Positions 5,768 through 7,070 of a stretch of DNA of 7,070 nucleotides are shown in pieces. Source of the DNA: Elusimicrobiota bacterium (lineage in GTDB: Bacteria; Elusimicrobiota; Elusimicrobia; FEN-1173). The notes under the pieces were generated by a model that had not been told where the DNA came from, searched no databases, and was given only the letters and a program-made list of their open reading frames with translations. Location: NCBI GenBank assembly GCA_016207625.1, contig JACQPF010000172.1:1-7070 (forward strand). Direction: 5' to 3'. Both the position numbers and the translations under genes were made by a program. Position 1 is the stretch's first letter; each line of letters starts with the position of its first letter.

Positions 5768-6634
5768 TTGAAAAAGAGCGTCTCCTTATTTCTGCTTTCA
5801 CTCTTCTTCGCGTCTCAAGCGTGGGCGGAACGGTTTGCGATCCACGTGGAGGACGCCGTTCCCGGGGATTCCCTTATTCTCGTGGGAGACTACAATTCGC
5901 CGCAGAAGTCCAACGCTCCGGTTCTCATCCTCTTGCATGGCTTGGGGAGCGCTCGAGGGGAATGGGCGGCCCTTGTTCGTGCCGCCGGACGGCGGGGATG
6001 GGGAACGCTCGCCTACGATGCCCGCGGCCATGGAGAGAGCCGGTCCACAGCGCACGGAAACAGCATCGATTACCAAAATCCCGCCTATGGCCGAAACCCC
6101 GCCTTCTGGCGTGGAATGATCGGCGATCTGGCCAAGGCAGCCGAAACCCTGCGGCTTCAAAAAAACGTTTCGCCTGGGCGTTTTGTTTTCGTCGGGGCGA
6201 GCCTGGGAGCCAACGTGGCCTTGAACGCGGCCGTGAATTCCCCCGGCCCGATGGCCGTCAAGGGACGGCAAACAACGCCGCCACTTGCCCGTGGCCTCGA
6301 ACCACGGGCAAGTACTGCGGAAGTGGACCCCCGGGCAAAGCCCGGGGCCCCGGCCGCCGTCGTCGCCCTTTCGCCCGGGATGAACTACGCCGGCGTGGGG
6401 ACCGAAAATGCGGCCCGCCGATGGAAAGGCCCGCTCCTCCTCGTCGCCGCCCGGCCGGACGCCTATGCGTTTCAGAGCGTCCACACCTTGAAAGACATCG
6501 CCGCGCACCCCCGGACACAGGTCTTTGCGCTGGAGGCGGCCGGGCCGCAGGGCGCCCATGGGACTCAGCTTTTCGATGGAAAGTTGGAAGAGGAAATCTT
6601 GGATTGGATCGGCAGGCAGACGGCGAGCCGATGA
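5768..6634 (+). CDS. Exported alpha/beta hydrolase carrying an in-frame palindromic insert
   Basis: This encodes a 288-residue serine hydrolase of the alpha/beta fold. It starts at TTG, giving a textbook signal peptide (MKKSVSLFLLSLFFASQAWA, cleavage after residue 20), so it should work in the periplasm or outside the cell. Catalytic features are complete: oxyanion-hole LLHGLG (55-60), the AYDARGHGES strand-turn (82-91), nucleophile Ser145 in GASLGAN, probable acid Asp231 in AARPDAY and His264 in GAHGTQLF. Esterase, lipase or peptidase activity is possible; the substrate is unknown. Residues about 160-194, between the helix after the nucleophile and the next strand (AAVVALSPGMNY), form an extra low-complexity stretch encoded by two perfect DNA hairpins. 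In relatives as I recall them, these two elements are joined by a short turn, so this looks like an inserted repeat that the fold tolerates. The reading frame stays open through it and the rest of the enzyme is intact. The gene abuts the reductase stop codon. Confidence 0.9.
   Translation: MKKSVSLFLLSLFFASQAWAERFAIHVEDAVPGDSLILVGDYNSPQKSNAPVLILLHGLGSARGEWAALVRAAGRRGWGTLAYDARGHGESRSTAHGNSIDYQNPAYGRNPAFWRGMIGDLAKAAETLRLQKNVSPGRFVFVGASLGANVALNAAVNSPGPMAVKGRQTTPPLARGLEPRASTAEVDPRAKPGAPAAVVALSPGMNYAGVGTENAARRWKGPLLLVAARPDAYAFQSVHTLKDIAAHPRTQVFALEAAGPQGAHGTQLFDGKLEEEILDWIGRQTASR
6283..6313. repeat. Perfect 12-bp inverted repeat inside the hydrolase gene
   Basis: The left arm ACTTGCCCGTGG (6283-6294) and right arm CCACGGGCAAGT (6302-6313) are exact reverse complements separated by a 7-base loop. 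A 12-bp GC-rich perfect stem in coding sequence is unlikely by chance in a 7-kb window. An alternative outer pairing is also possible between CCACTT (6281-6286) and AAGTGG (6321-6326). It is part of the putative insert in the hydrolase. Confidence 0.9.
6329..6347. repeat. Perfect 8-bp inverted repeat, second hairpin of the insert
   Basis: CCCCGGGC (6329-6336), loop AAA, GCCCGGGG (6340-6347). The stem is all G-C and begins 15 bases after the first hairpin ends. The two hairpins share the direct repeat CGGGCAA (6305-6311 and 6332-6338). Their tandem arrangement resembles REP-type palindromic elements, although only this one copy is visible in the window. Confidence 0.85.
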
Positions 6635-6641
6635 ATTAGGA

Positions 6642-7070
6642 TTATAGGAAAGGGAACAGCCGGTTCCACCAGCGGAGCGTGGGACGTTTTTCAATCTTCA
6701 ACAACACGTCTTTTTGAACTTTCGCCAGGCTCAACACGCCGACGGAGAGGCGGACCTGGAATTGAAGCGTGTCCCCCTCCGCCCGGATTTCCTCCACAGG
6801 CGCAGCCACGGGTTTCGCTTTTCCCTCGTTGCGGCCCCCCAACAGCCGGGACAGGTATTGGCCGATGTCGCGCTCATCCGTTAAAAGCACAAAAACCATG
6901 TCGCCGACGACCACTTGATGGGCCGGCGCCCCGCCGGGGTCGCCTTGAAGCTCCGCCTCAAGGAGCAGGCTCTCCCCCGAGCCGGAATCCAGCGCCCGCC
7001 CGTCCCGAAGCGAGACCGCGACTTCCTCCCCCTTGGGTTTGATATGCCGGAACTGCTCCAAGTTGAGCTC
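6642..7070 (-). CDS. Unrecognised protein, C-terminal 142 residues
   Basis: The frame is open from the right edge of the window to a TAA (6644-6642), giving 142 visible residues. A TTG at 7061 could be a start, but the codons before it (Glu-Leu-Asn) continue the same frame to the edge and no Shine-Dalgarno is visible, so the gene more likely begins outside. Third codon positions are strongly G/C-biased, like the real genes here, and no competing plus-strand gene exists. The sequence is hydrophilic with alternating strand-like stretches (EEVAVSLRDG, QVVVGDMVFVLLTDE, LQFQVRLSVGVLSLAK) and ends in an aromatic tail, LRWWNRLFPFL. There is no membrane helix in the visible part. The beta-rich character would suit a binding or assembly domain, but I recognise no family. 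It converges on the hydrolase gene with only 7 bases between the two stops. Confidence 0.75.
   Translation of the reverse strand, partial: ELNLEQFRHIKPKGEEVAVSLRDGRALDSGSGESLLLEAELQGDPGGAPAHQVVVGDMVFVLLTDERDIGQYLSRLLGGRNEGKAKPVAAPVEEIRAEGDTLQFQVRLSVGVLSLAKVQKDVLLKIEKRPTLRWWNRLFPFL

Noticed and set aside
6160..6166. A AAA AAC slippery heptamer in frame in the hydrolase gene (also 1194-1200 in the FIST gene), suggesting -1 frameshifting
   Set aside because: The -1 product of the hydrolase would lose the Asp and His and become Arg-rich junk. Both sites are ordinary Lys-Asn codons without a convincing downstream pseudoknot.
6162..6196. AAAACG ... CGTTTT hairpin followed by T-rich sequence, terminator-like
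   Set aside because: The stem is short and A/T-rich, and it lies in the middle of the hydrolase coding sequence ahead of essential residues.
5605..6639. Plus-strand open frame overlapping the hydrolase in another frame
   Set aside because: It is Arg/Gly/Pro-rich with no domain features, and the hydrolase frame carries all catalytic motifs.

Overview
The window is a compact, GC-rich stretch of bacterial chromosome with almost no intergenic space. Two predicted signal peptides and a mix of cytoplasmic and exported proteins suggest a Gram-negative-type bacterium. The phylum cannot be fixed from this sequence. The gene mix (UPF0182, FIST, HEAT and TPR proteins without close textbook relatives) would fit an environmental or uncultured lineage, but that is only an impression.

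Layout: (1) Positions 1-134, minus strand: the first 44 codons of a UPF0182-type membrane protein, running off the left edge. (2) A 97-base divergent intergenic region with a fair sigma70-type promoter candidate pointing left and a Shine-Dalgarno for the gene to the right. (3) Five plus-strand genes in a row, separated by 22, 22, 20 and 0 bases: a FIST-domain sensor protein (232-1416), a 715-residue HEAT-repeat protein (1439-3586), an exported TPR protein (3609-4772), an aldo/keto reductase (4793-5767) and an exported alpha/beta hydrolase with a TTG start (5768-6634). (4) A minus-strand gene, convergent with the row and cut by the right edge (6642-7070), whose product I do not recognise.

The five plus-strand genes look like one transcription unit. 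A second, internal start is possible at a perfect TATAAT box just 8 bases before the HEAT gene, which would give a leaderless mRNA. The first three genes (ligand-sensing domain plus two repeat scaffolds) could work together in signalling or envelope function, but no kinase, cyclase or other output enzyme is present, so this is inference. The reductase and hydrolase are ordinary metabolic enzymes by sequence, with complete catalytic residues and no visible link to the first three genes.

The most striking non-genic structure is a pair of perfect inverted repeats (12-bp and 8-bp stems) inside the hydrolase gene. They lie in a roughly 35-codon in-frame segment that appears to be extra relative to the usual hydrolase fold. 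This resembles a palindromic repeat element inserted into a coding sequence. I see no CRISPR array, tRNA, rRNA, transposase or phage gene, and no clear rho-independent terminator.
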